A stretch of 16,753 bases of DNA from Bifidobacterium sp. UBA6881 (GTDB taxonomy: Bacteria > Actinomycetota > Actinomycetes > Actinomycetales > Bifidobacteriaceae), in contig DKCF01000092.1 in NCBI GenBank assembly GCA_002451435.1, forward strand, positions 45,020 to 61,772, read 5' to 3'. The position numbers were made by a program, and so were the translations under genes. Of the stretch, positions 1-7,615 are shown piece by piece (the stretch's first letter is position 1; each line of letters opens with the position of its first letter). The notes under the pieces were generated by a model. It worked only from the letters and a program-made list of their open reading frames with translations. It had not been told where the DNA came from and searched no databases.

Positions 1-750
1 TGGAAGCACATCGACCACCCGTCCGAGGTCGTCAAGGTCGGCGACAAGGTCACCGTCGAGGTGCTCGACGTCGATCTCGACCGTGAGCGCATCTCCCTGT
101 CCCTGAAGGCGACCCAGGAGGATCCGTGGCAGCGCTTCGCCCGCACCCACGTTCCCGGCCAGATCGTCAAGGGCAAGGTCACCAAGATCGTGCAGTTCGG
201 TGTCTTCATCTCCGTCGAAGACGGCATCGAAGGTCTGGTGCACATCTCCGAGCTGGCCAACCGCCACGTGGAGAACCCGGAGACCGTCGTCAAGCCTGGC
301 GAGGAAGTCTTCGTCAAGGTGATCGACGTCGATCTCGACCGTCGCCGCATCTCCCTGTCCCTCAAGCAGGCCAACGACTCCGTCGACCCGGCTTCCGAGG
401 ACTTCGATCCGGCTCTGTACGGCATGCCGGCAGAGTACGACGAGCAGGGCAACTACAAGTACCCGGAGGGCTTCGACCCGGCAACCAACGAGTGGATCGC
501 TGGTTACGAGAAGCAGCGTGAGGAGTGGGAGTCCCAGTACGCCGCCGCTCACGACCTGTGGGAGCAGCACAAGGAGTTCGTTGCCAAGGAACTCGCCAAC
601 GCCGAGGCTTCCGCAGCCGAGGATGGCCAGGCTCCGAAGGAAGAGAAGGTCGAAGAGGTTTCCAACTACTCCTCCGACAACACCTCCAACGGCACCCTCG
701 CCGACTCCGACCAGCTCGCCGCTCTGCGCGACCAGCTGCTCGGCAAGTGA
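1..750 (+). CDS. rpsA: 30S ribosomal protein S1, 3' part (5' end outside window)
   Basis: The frame is open from base 1 and ends at TGA 748-750, so only the C-terminal ~249 residues are seen. The first ~36 codons are the end of one S1 (OB-fold RNA-binding) repeat, closing with the pattern VDLDRERISLSLK. A full S1 repeat follows at about 145-370 (KGKVTKIVQFGVFISVEDGI ... GLVHISELA ... DRRRISLSLK). After it comes a long tail rich in Glu, Ala and Trp, typical of actinobacterial S1, ending LAALRDQLLGK. S1 binds mRNA on the 30S subunit and helps translation start. The codon choice is strongly biased (CTG, GTC, CGT, AAG, CCG), as expected of a highly expressed gene. Neighbouring coaE and uvrB fit the usual actinobacterial linkage. 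A terminator lies about 40 nt after the stop. There is no sign of damage. Confidence 0.97.
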   Translation, partial: WKHIDHPSEVVKVGDKVTVEVLDVDLDRERISLSLKATQEDPWQRFARTHVPGQIVKGKVTKIVQFGVFISVEDGIEGLVHISELANRHVENPETVVKPGEEVFVKVIDVDLDRRRISLSLKQANDSVDPASEDFDPALYGMPAEYDEQGNYKYPEGFDPATNEWIAGYEKQREEWESQYAAAHDLWEQHKEFVAKELANAEASAAEDGQAPKEEKVEEVSNYSSDNTSNGTLADSDQLAALRDQLLGK

Positions 751-786
751 GTTTGCCGTCAGGCGACTGACGCTTAGCGTATAGGC

Positions 787-824
787 AAAACCCGGTTCCG
801 CTTCGGCGGGCCGGGTTTTGTTAT
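787..824 (+). terminator. Rho-independent terminator of rpsA
   Basis: AAAACCCGG (787-795) pairs perfectly with CCGGGTTTT (811-819). An inner stem CCGC/GCGG (798-801 with 806-809) is closed by a TTCG tetraloop. The T-rich 3' arm continues as GTTATTG. This is a strong intrinsic terminator separating rpsA from coaE. Confidence 0.9.
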
Positions 825-863
825 TGTTCTATATGAACGGTGAAACATGGCATGGTGGGGAAC

Positions 864-1481
864 ATGTTGCGAATAGGATTGACCGGCGGTATCGCGGCAG
901 GCAAAAGCACGGTTTCCGCGAGGTTGCGGGAGCTTGGCGCGGCACTTATCGATTACGATGTGCTCGCACGCCAGGTGGTGGAACCGGGCGGCGTCGGCCT
1001 TCGGCGCATAGTGGATTGCTTTGGCGCCGATGCGCTGACCGAGCAAGGAGAGCTCGATCGGGCGTGGATGGCCAGGCATGTGTTCTCCGGACATGACGCG
1101 GAACGGGCGCGCAAAAGACTGGACGATATCGAGCATCCGCTGATCTATGACGCCGCGGGAAAGATCGAAGGGGCGATTGCCGCTGACGATCCGCGGAGCG
1201 TCGTGGTGCATGACATTCCCCTGCTCGCGGAGGTCATCGACGGCATCCCCTTCCGTTTCGACCATGTCGTTACTGTGGAGGCGCCTGAACAATTGCGCGT
1301 CGACAGGATGGTGTCGACGCGCGGCATGACGCGAAAAGACGCGCTTGCGCGCATCCGGCATCAATCCAGCGTGGAGCAACGCCGTGCCATAGCCGACACC
1401 GTCATCGATTCCGCGCGGCCAATGGAGTGCATGCTCGAATCCGTCGACATGCTGTATGAACAGTGGCTGGCGGAATCATAA
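864..1481 (+). CDS. coaE: Dephospho-CoA kinase
   Basis: Phosphorylates the 3'-hydroxyl of dephospho-CoA with ATP, the last step of coenzyme A synthesis, in the cytosol. The 205-residue product has the family's usual length. Visible motifs are the P-loop GGIAAGKST (residues 8-16), the nearby acidic pair in LIDYD (28-32), the DIPLLAE segment (117-123) typical of CoaE, and the helical C-terminal part with RMVSTRGMTRKDALARI. I chose ATG 864 because the family begins almost at once with the RIGLTGG strand and a purine-rich GGTGGGG precedes it. In-frame upstream starts (GTG 840, ATG 852) would add an unneeded leader. The gene follows the rpsA terminator, and I see no convincing promoter. Its last six bases overlap an ABC-ATPase remnant on the other strand. 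Confidence 0.95.
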   Translation: MLRIGLTGGIAAGKSTVSARLRELGAALIDYDVLARQVVEPGGVGLRRIVDCFGADALTEQGELDRAWMARHVFSGHDAERARKRLDDIEHPLIYDAAGKIEGAIAADDPRSVVVHDIPLLAEVIDGIPFRFDHVVTVEAPEQLRVDRMVSTRGMTRKDALARIRHQSSVEQRRAIADTVIDSARPMECMLESVDMLYEQWLAES

Positions 1482-1691
1482 CCTGATGACACGGTCGGCA
1501 AGCGCCGCGGTCTGCTCGTTATGCGTCGTGTAGATCACGATTGCCCCGTTGTCGGCAAAATCACGCAGATGGCGTATGACCATGGTTCGGTTGCCGGCAT
1601 CAAGGGCCGCTGTCGGTTCATCCGCCAGAATGACGCGCAGTGATCGGCGGATAAGAAGCCTCGCGATTGCGACTCGTTGTTGTTCGCCATC
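1476..1691 (-). pseudogene. ABC transporter ATP-binding protein, 3' remnant
   Basis: On the minus strand about 71 codons encode the C-terminal third of an ABC ATPase. In order they show the end of the signature motif (GEQQRVAIARLL), the Walker B segment (RVILADEPTAALD) with its D-loop, and the H-loop region (IVIYTTHNEQTAALADRVIRL), ending at TGA (bases 1478-1476). The similarity stops abruptly in the signature: the expected LSGGEQQR reads QQDGEQQR. Everything upstream, including Walker A and the Q-loop, is missing, and the bases there belong to the opposing histidine kinase. The style resembles MacB/LolD-type or small-peptide exporters (family judgement from motifs only). Without a P-loop it cannot be an active ATPase. 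It is best read as debris of a deletion, and it overlaps the end of coaE. Confidence 0.8.
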
Positions 1692-2744
1692 CTGTTGCTG
1701 GCCTGCGTGGCATTCCCGTTTGGTGGCAATATCGTGTTGGGAATCACATGGTGTGTGATATTTCCTTTGCCTGTGGATTTGCCTATGTCGGTGAGCGTGA
1801 TGATTGCCGAGCCGTTGATCATCCTTTCTTATCGACACATATGGTGCGGCGTGGTATCGGCGGCGGCTGTGACAGTATCTCGCGTAACGCAGCTGATGTG
1901 GCAGCACGGGTTGCCAGAGCGTCTGAGTGCAAGAGAAATAGTGTCTGTATTGCCTTGGACCGTTATGCCATCGCTGGCGTGCGTTGGAATCGGTCTGCTC
2001 CTGAATTGGCATCATCGGGAAGGGGAGAGGGAGTCGGAGGCACGCGGCAGGGCCAAATCGTTGGATTTGGCGGCCCGACTGCACGACGCGACGACCAATG
2101 ATCTCTCCTATCTCATCATGAGCATCGACAGGCTCATGTCGGAAAGCCCTTCGCAAGGAAAGTCGATGGATTTGCCGCTGCTGCGCGAAGTGGCGCAACG
2201 GGCGCTCGATCAGACGCATGATGTCATAGCGGTTCTCTCAAGGCAAAATGTCGGAGCCACACAAGTCCCGCAATTCCATTCGCATCGTGCCGGTGAAGGC
2301 ATCGCTTCGGACCGTGCGGGTCGATTCGACGCCGAGATCAAACGTCATCAGCGGGAACTCGCCGCGCTTGGTTTCCGAGGTGAGGTGATCGTGACCGATC
2401 CCTCTGACCTATTGAGTCGGTTCGACGAGAAGACGATTCAGTTGGCACGGTCGTTGCTGGAGGAAACCTTTGCCAATATCGCCAAGCATGCGGATCGTGG
2501 GCAGGAATATGTGTTTGCCATGCAGGTGCGGCAGGATGGATTGCATATATCGGTGGCTGACGTTCCTGCCAAGATGCCGGAGGGGGAATCGGCGGAATCC
2601 CCGAAGTCATTGGGTATGGGATTTGGGGTTTCCCACCTGCGGCAATCGATTGCGCAGAGCGGCGGTTGGCTGCGCACGCGGGAGGAAGACGGGTATTGGA
2701 GCTGCCTTGCGTACATTCCGATATATCATCGGGATACAGCGTGA
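1677..2744 (+). CDS. Orphan NarL-type sensor histidine kinase, probably 5'-truncated
   Basis: Membrane sensor kinase of the HisKA_3/NarL class. Hydrophobic segments at about residues 2-32, 38-68 and 91-110 form the sensor region. The phosphoacceptor box is LAARLHDATTNDLSYLI, with His136. An N-box-like EETFANIAKHA (262-272) and a glycine box GMGFGVSHL (313-321) mark the ATPase domain. The G1 box, normally D-x-G-x-G, is degenerate here (ADVPAKMPEG). The start is doubtful. TTG 1677 has no ribosome site, and its first codons lie on antisense ABC-ATPase sequence up to about 1690. GTG 1707 and ATG 1785 are alternatives, also without good ribosome sites. No response regulator lies beside it. uvrB begins 18 nt after its stop, so a shared transcript is possible. 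It looks like the surviving half of a lost peptide-sensing or export locus; whether it is functional is uncertain. Confidence 0.75.
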   Translation: MLFAILLLACVAFPFGGNIVLGITWCVIFPLPVDLPMSVSVMIAEPLIILSYRHIWCGVVSAAAVTVSRVTQLMWQHGLPERLSAREIVSVLPWTVMPSLACVGIGLLLNWHHREGERESEARGRAKSLDLAARLHDATTNDLSYLIMSIDRLMSESPSQGKSMDLPLLREVAQRALDQTHDVIAVLSRQNVGATQVPQFHSHRAGEGIASDRAGRFDAEIKRHQRELAALGFRGEVIVTDPSDLLSRFDEKTIQLARSLLEETFANIAKHADRGQEYVFAMQVRQDGLHISVADVPAKMPEGESAESPKSLGMGFGVSHLRQSIAQSGGWLRTREEDGYWSCLAYIPIYHRDTA

Positions 2745-2762
2745 ATCGGAGGGAGACAGCGC

Positions 2763-4874
2763 ATGGGATTCAACATTGAGCGTGTGGACAAGCCGTTTGT
2801 GGTCAAATCGCCGTACAAGCCATCCGGAGACCAGCCGAAGGCCATCGAGGAACTGGCGACGCGCATCGAAAACGGCGAGAACGACGTGGTGCTCATGGGC
2901 GCCACCGGCACTGGCAAAACCGCCACCACCGCATGGCTGATCGAACGGCTGCAGCGCCCCACGCTCATCATCGAACCCAACAAGACGCTCGCTGCCCAGC
3001 TGTGCGCCGAATTCCGCGAGCTCATGCCCGACAACGCGGTGAGCTACTTCGTCTCCTATTACGATTACTACCAGCCGGAAGCCTACATTCCCCAAACCGA
3101 CACCTATATCGAAAAGGATTCCAACATCAACGACGATGTGGAGCGATTGCGCCATGCGGCCACCGCGAACCTGCTGACCCGGCGCGACTGCGTGGTGGTG
3201 GCGACCGTCTCCTGCATCTACGGATTGGGCACGCCGGAGGAATACGCCGGACGCATGCTGTTCCTGAAGGAGGGCCAGCAGATCGACCGCGACGAGCTGC
3301 TGCGCAAATTCGTGTCCATGCAGTACAAGCGCAACGACATCGCCTTCACCCGCGGTACCTTCCGCGTGCGCGGCGACACCGTGGAGATCATTCCGGTATA
3401 TGAGGAGCTGGCGATTCGCATCGAATTCTTCGGCGACGAGATCGACCGCATCTCCACCCTGCACCCGCTCACCGGCGATGTGATCGACCATGAGACGCAG
3501 GTGCATATCTTCCCGGCGTCGCATTACGTGGCCGGCCCCGAACGTATGGAACATGCGCTGAAGACCATCCAGCAGGAACTGGACGAGCGCACTGCGGAAC
3601 TGCGCAAACAAGGCAAGGAACTGGAGGCGCAGCGCCTCACCATGCGCACCACCTATGATCTGGAAATGCTCTCCCAAGTCGGCACCTGCTCCGGCGTGGA
3701 GAACTATTCCCGCCATTTCGACGGCCGCGAACCGGGCACGCCGCCGCACACCCTGTTGGATTTCTTCCCCGACGATTTTCTGCTCGTCATCGACGAATCG
3801 CACGTCACCGTGCCGCAGATCGGCGCCATGTACGAGGGCGACGCCAGCCGCAAGCGCACGCTGGTCGAGCATGGATTCCGTCTGCCGTCCGCGATGGACA
3901 ACCGTCCGCTCAAATGGCCGGAGTTCGAGGAACGCGTCGGCCAGACGGTGTATCTGTCGGCCACTCCGGGCGACTACGAGCTCGGCCTGAGCGACGGCGT
4001 GGTCGAGCAGATCATCCGTCCGACGGGCCTCGTCGACCCGCAGATCGACGTGCGACCGGTCGACGGGCAGGTCGACGACCTGCTCGCCGAGATCAAGGAA
4101 CGCGTGGCGAGGAACGAGCGCGCGCTGGTCACCACGCTCACCAAGAAGATGGCCGAGGACCTCACCGACTATCTGCTGGAGCGCGGCATCAAGGTCGAAT
4201 ACCTGCATTCCGACGTCGACACGCTGCGCCGCGTGGAACTGCTGCGCGAACTGCGCGAAGGCAAGATCGACGTCATCGTCGGCATCAACCTGCTGCGTGA
4301 GGGACTCGATCTGCCGGAGGTTTCGCTGGTGGCGATACTCGATGCCGACAAAGAAGGCTTCCTGCGCTCCTATCGTTCCCTCATCCAGACCATCGGGCGT
4401 GCGGCGCGAAACGTGTCCGGCAAGGTCATCATGTACGCGGACGACATCACCGACGCCATGCACAAGGCCATCGATGAGACCAACCGCCGCCGTGACATCC
4501 AAATCGCGTACAACAAGGAACACGGCATCGATCCGAAGCCGCTGATCAAGAAGATCAGCGACGTCAACGACATGCTCGCCAAAGAGGACGTCGACACGCA
4601 GACCCTGCTCGGCACCGGATACCGCAACGCGGGCAAGGCCGGCAACTCGCATCTCGGCGTGCCCGCCACCACCAAGGACGATATGGACAAGAGGCATGAG
4701 GAGATCCTCAAGGCGGGTCTGCCCGCGCAGGATCTGTCGGACCTGATCAGGCAGCTGTCCGAACAGATGCACACTGCGGCCGAGCAGCTGCAATTCGAGC
4801 TCGCCGCGCGTCTGCGCGATGAGATCCGCGACCTGAAGAAGGAACTTCGCCAGATGACGGAGGCGAGCAAGTGA
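2763..4874 (+). CDS. uvrB: UvrABC excinuclease subunit B
   Basis: Damage-verifying helicase-like subunit of nucleotide excision repair. It is loaded on DNA by UvrA and recruits UvrC for incision. The 703-residue product is full length. Walker A GATGTGKT is at residues 46-53. The Tyr-rich beta-hairpin that clamps DNA (SYYDYYQPEAYIPQTDTYIEKD) is at about 98-119. The DEAD-like box is DESH at 344-347. Helicase motifs VYLSATPGDYE and QTIGRAARN follow. The C-terminal UVR motif, which contacts UvrC, lies near residues 665-697. ATG 2763 is preceded by a strong GGAGGGAGA ribosome site (2748-2756). The nearest upstream gene is the orphan kinase, 18 nt away. No separate promoter is evident, so the scar upstream may have changed how uvrB is transcribed. 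All key residues are present. Confidence 0.97.
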   Translation: MGFNIERVDKPFVVKSPYKPSGDQPKAIEELATRIENGENDVVLMGATGTGKTATTAWLIERLQRPTLIIEPNKTLAAQLCAEFRELMPDNAVSYFVSYYDYYQPEAYIPQTDTYIEKDSNINDDVERLRHAATANLLTRRDCVVVATVSCIYGLGTPEEYAGRMLFLKEGQQIDRDELLRKFVSMQYKRNDIAFTRGTFRVRGDTVEIIPVYEELAIRIEFFGDEIDRISTLHPLTGDVIDHETQVHIFPASHYVAGPERMEHALKTIQQELDERTAELRKQGKELEAQRLTMRTTYDLEMLSQVGTCSGVENYSRHFDGREPGTPPHTLLDFFPDDFLLVIDESHVTVPQIGAMYEGDASRKRTLVEHGFRLPSAMDNRPLKWPEFEERVGQTVYLSATPGDYELGLSDGVVEQIIRPTGLVDPQIDVRPVDGQVDDLLAEIKERVARNERALVTTLTKKMAEDLTDYLLERGIKVEYLHSDVDTLRRVELLRELREGKIDVIVGINLLREGLDLPEVSLVAILDADKEGFLRSYRSLIQTIGRAARNVSGKVIMYADDITDAMHKAIDETNRRRDIQIAYNKEHGIDPKPLIKKISDVNDMLAKEDVDTQTLLGTGYRNAGKAGNSHLGVPATTKDDMDKRHEEILKAGLPAQDLSDLIRQLSEQMHTAAEQLQFELAARLRDEIRDLKKELRQMTEASK

Positions 4875-4923
4875 CATCAATGCCGGTGCGGTCCGTCATA
4901 CGGATTACGTACCATGGGGAGCT

Positions 4924-5907
4924 ATGGCTGAAACCCCTCTTGCATTTATGATCGCCACATTTGTGGTGCTTGCTGTGTTTTTTGTAGTCGACTTGTTCGT
5001 GATCGGTCGAAAGCCACATGTTCCGTCCACCAAGGAATGCGTGCGGCATATCGCGTTCTTCGTGGTCATGGCTCTCATCTTCGGAGCCTTGGTATGGTTC
5101 TTCGCCGGTTCCAAGCCGGCCATCGAGTTCTACTCGGGCTGGCTGACGGAATACTCGCTGAGCATCGACAATCTCTTCGTGTTCGTCATCATCATGTCGA
5201 ACTTCGCGGTGCCCAAGCAATTGCAGAAGTTCGTGCTTTCCGTCGGCATCACCATCGCGCTGGTGCTGCGCGGCGCGTTCATCCTCGTCGGCGCGGCCAT
5301 CATCTCCCGTTTCACCTGGGTGTTCTTCCTGTTCGGCGCATTCCTCATCGTCACCGCGATCAAGCTCGTGGCCGGGGGAGAGGAAGATGAGGAATACCAC
5401 GAGAACGGTCTGATCCGCGCGTTGCGCAAGGTCATCAGGATCACCGACGAATACGATGGCGAAAAGCTGCGCACCGTCAAGAACGGCGTCAAGCACTGGA
5501 CCCCGATGCTCATCGTCTTCCTGACGATCGGCACCACCGACGTGATGTTCGCCTTCGATTCCATTCCCGCGATTTTCGGCTTGACCAAGGATCCGTTCAT
5601 CGTGTTCACCTCCAACGTGTTCGCGTTGCTTGGCCTGCAGCAGCTGTACTTCCTGCTCGGCGAATTGCTGGACAAGCTCGTGTATCTTCCCGTCGGCCTG
5701 TCGGTGGTGCTGGGATTCATCGGCATCAAGCTGATCATGGAGGCGTTGCATGGCAATTCGCTGCCGTTCCTCAACGGCGGCCAGCCGGTTTCCTGGGTGC
5801 CGGAAGTGCCCACATGGCTTTCCCTCGCGGTGATCGTCGTGGCGATCGGCGGCGCCGCTTTGGCCAGCGTGCTGAAGATGAAGTCCGTCGATTCGAGCGG
5901 AAAATGA
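4924..5907 (+). CDS. TerC/Alx family integral membrane protein
   Basis: A 327-residue, very hydrophobic protein with about eight or nine membrane segments. It carries both family signatures: LSIDNLFVFVIIMSNFAVP (Asp82) and TTDVMFAFDSIPAIFG (Asp206, Asp212), the acidic residues thought to bind metal. Members include E. coli Alx, a manganese exporter, and Bacillus TerC proteins that help metallate secreted enzymes, so a role in manganese handling is likely but not shown here. An acidic cytosolic loop (GGEEDEEYHENG, about 151-162) sits mid-protein. ATG 4924 is preceded by GGGGAG with only two bases between, an unusually tight spacing. The 49-nt gap from uvrB is too short for the yybP-ykoY riboswitch often found before relatives. 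The gene ends 54 nt before a hairpin terminator. Confidence 0.9.
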   Translation: MAETPLAFMIATFVVLAVFFVVDLFVIGRKPHVPSTKECVRHIAFFVVMALIFGALVWFFAGSKPAIEFYSGWLTEYSLSIDNLFVFVIIMSNFAVPKQLQKFVLSVGITIALVLRGAFILVGAAIISRFTWVFFLFGAFLIVTAIKLVAGGEEDEEYHENGLIRALRKVIRITDEYDGEKLRTVKNGVKHWTPMLIVFLTIGTTDVMFAFDSIPAIFGLTKDPFIVFTSNVFALLGLQQLYFLLGELLDKLVYLPVGLSVVLGFIGIKLIMEALHGNSLPFLNGGQPVSWVPEVPTWLSLAVIVVAIGGAALASVLKMKSVDSSGK

Positions 5908-5957
5908 CATTGACGTGAATCTGCCGGAAACGGTGGATTCCTTACTCATTACAGAAA

Positions 5958-5971
5958 TGTGAGCGCTCACA
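5958..5971. promoter_or_regulatory. Perfect LacI-family operator palindrome upstream of pyk
   Basis: TGTGAGCGCTCACA is a perfect 14-bp palindrome. It is identical to the core of the idealised symmetric lac operator, the shape bound by LacI-family repressors with a CG-centred site. It lies about 110 nt before the pyk start. In bifidobacteria a LacI-family global regulator (AraQ) has been proposed from comparative genomics to control central carbon genes through sites of this form; assigning this site to it is my inference. A possible pyk -10 (TAAACT, 6013-6018) lies some 45 bp downstream, so the site would sit upstream of the promoter rather than across it. Confidence 0.6.
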
Positions 5972-6007
5972 ACACACCTCGCTGCGGGGTGGCAGTGAGC
6001 GCTTTTT
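5962..6007 (+). terminator. Terminator after terC, sharing bases with the operator
   Basis: AGCGCTCAC (5962-5970) pairs perfectly with GTGAGCGCT (5995-6003). A smaller stem CACC/GGTG (5975-5978 with 5988-5991) lies within the loop. The 3' arm runs into TTTTT (6003-6007). Stem plus T-run fit an intrinsic terminator for the terC transcript. Its left arm is most of the operator palindrome, so the same bases may serve two functions. Confidence 0.65.
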
Positions 6008-6079
6008 GCTAGTAAACTACTCGTTTGGAAACAGGGCCGTCAGGTCCAATCACAATAAACAGGAATAGGCAGGCAATAC

Positions 6080-7522
6080 ATGCGTAAAGCCAAGATCGTA
6101 GATACCATCGGTCCAGCTACCGAGTCTCTGGAAGGCATCACCAGCCTTGTCGAAGCGGGTATGGACGTCGCTCGTCTGAACCGCTCCCACGGCACCCCGG
6201 AAGACCACCTCAAGGTCTACAACAACCTTCGTCAGGCCGCCAAGACCACCGGTCGCAACGTCGCCGCGCTGGTTGACCTGCAGGGTCCGAAGATTCGTTG
6301 CGGTTGGTTCAAGAAGAACGCCCAGGGCGAGGACAAGGTCCAGCTGACCGCTGGCCAGGAGTTCGTCATCACCACCGACGACGTCGAGGGCGACGAGCAC
6401 ATCACCTCCACCACCTTCAAGGGCCTGCCGGGCGACTGCCACCCGGGAGACCCGATTCTGATCGATGACGGCAAGGTCCGTCTTGAGGTCACCAAGGTCG
6501 AGGGCAACAACGTGCACACCAAGGTCGTCGTGGCCGGACCGGTTTCCAGCCACAAGGGCATCAACCTGCCGGGCGTCGCCGTCTCCCTGCCGGCTCTGAC
6601 CGAGAAGGATGAGGCCGACCTTCGTTGGGCCATCCGCACCGGCGCCGACATCATCGCCATGTCCTTCGTGCGTTTCGCCACCGACATCGACCGCGCCCAC
6701 GAGATCATGGACGAGGAGGGCCGCCGCATCCCGATCGTCGCCAAGATCGAGAAGCCGCAGGCTCTGGAGAACCTCGAAGACATCGTGAAGGCCTTCGACG
6801 GCATCATGGTCGCCCGTGGCGATATGGCCGTCGAGTGCCCGCTGGAAGAGGTCCCGCTGGCCACCAAGCGCTGCATCGAGCTGGCTCGCCACTACGCCAA
6901 GCCGGTCATCGTGGCCACCGAGGTTCTGGGCTCCATGGTCAACTCCCCGGTCCCGACCCGTGCAGAGGCCTCCGACTGCGCCAACGCCGTGCTTGACGGC
7001 GCCGACGCCACCATGACCTCCAACGAGACCGCCGTCGGCAAGTACCCGGCAGTCACCGTGAGCACCATGAACCGCATCTCCACCTTCGCCACCGAGCACG
7101 GCTTCGACCGTATCCCGGAGCTGAAGAACCTGGATATGTCCTCCACCGGCGCCGTGTCCTCCGCCGCCGTCGACCTGGCCGACAAGCTCAACGCCAAGGC
7201 CATCGTCGCCTACACCCAGACCGGTTCCACCGTGCACCGCGTGTCCCGCGAGCGTCCGGCCACCCCGATCTACGGCATCACCAACAACGAGCACACCTAC
7301 CACTGGCTGGCTCTGTCTTGGGGCACCGAATCCTTCCTGACCACCGAGGACTACCACGACAAGTCCCGCAAGGACCTCATGGTCTTCACCGACAAGGTCC
7401 TGAAGGATGCCGGCAAGGTCTCCGACGGCGACAAGATCGTCGTGCTGAGCTCCGCCCAGGGCGAGCACCAGCCGGGCCGCACCGACTCCATCTACGTCCA
7501 CACCGTCGGTGCCTGCGACTGA
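6080..7522 (+). CDS. pyk: Pyruvate kinase, divergent bifidobacterial type
   Basis: Converts phosphoenolpyruvate and ADP to pyruvate and ATP in the lower part of the bifid shunt. The 480-residue length is normal. The start is ATG 6080, after AGGCAGG (6067-6073). The core is clear: KIVDTIGPAT at the N terminus, LVDLQGPKIRCG, the lysine/glutamate pair in AKIEKPQ, the magnesium aspartate in MVARGDMAVE (Asp248) and a C-terminal allosteric domain. Several near-invariant positions differ. RLNFSHG reads RLNRSHG (Arg35), GDLGVE reads GDMAVE, ATQMLESM reads ATEVLGSM (Gly284), and MLSGETA reads MTSNETA (312-318). Catalytic Arg32, Lys, Glu, Asp248 and Thr280 are kept. Codon bias is as strong as in rpsA, implying high expression. 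A LacI-type operator lies upstream and a 20-bp hairpin follows the gene. Confidence 0.96.
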   Translation: MRKAKIVDTIGPATESLEGITSLVEAGMDVARLNRSHGTPEDHLKVYNNLRQAAKTTGRNVAALVDLQGPKIRCGWFKKNAQGEDKVQLTAGQEFVITTDDVEGDEHITSTTFKGLPGDCHPGDPILIDDGKVRLEVTKVEGNNVHTKVVVAGPVSSHKGINLPGVAVSLPALTEKDEADLRWAIRTGADIIAMSFVRFATDIDRAHEIMDEEGRRIPIVAKIEKPQALENLEDIVKAFDGIMVARGDMAVECPLEEVPLATKRCIELARHYAKPVIVATEVLGSMVNSPVPTRAEASDCANAVLDGADATMTSNETAVGKYPAVTVSTMNRISTFATEHGFDRIPELKNLDMSSTGAVSSAAVDLADKLNAKAIVAYTQTGSTVHRVSRERPATPIYGITNNEHTYHWLALSWGTESFLTTEDYHDKSRKDLMVFTDKVLKDAGKVSDGDKIVVLSSAQGEHQPGRTDSIYVHTVGACD

Positions 7523-7568
7523 GATGTGAATTCGGTCGGTAAGCCGATCCGATAATGCGTGCGCATGC

Positions 7569-7615
7569 ATGAGAAGAGTCCCTCTTCGGAATTTTCGAAG
7601 AGGGACTCTTCTCAT
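7569..7615. terminator. Perfect 20-bp hairpin after pyk, probable terminator
   Basis: Bases 7569-7588 and 7596-7615 are exact reverse complements (20 bp), with a 7-base loop GAATTTT. The stem starts ATGAGAAGAG and ends CTCTTCTCAT. It begins 47 nt after the pyk stop and no T-run follows on either strand, so it is not a textbook intrinsic terminator. Its strength suggests 3'-end protection or bidirectional termination for the abundant pyk mRNA. Confidence 0.7.

Noticed and set aside
2607..4880. Long minus-strand open frame of 757 codons opposite uvrB
   Set aside because: It is a high-GC shadow of uvrB. The translation is low-complexity and rich in Val, Asp, Gly and His with no domain, while the plus strand encodes a full UvrB.
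4892..4904. Short palindrome TCCGT-CAT-ACGGA between uvrB and terC
   Set aside because: Five base pairs with a 3-nt loop and no T-run. It is too weak to call a terminator or operator.
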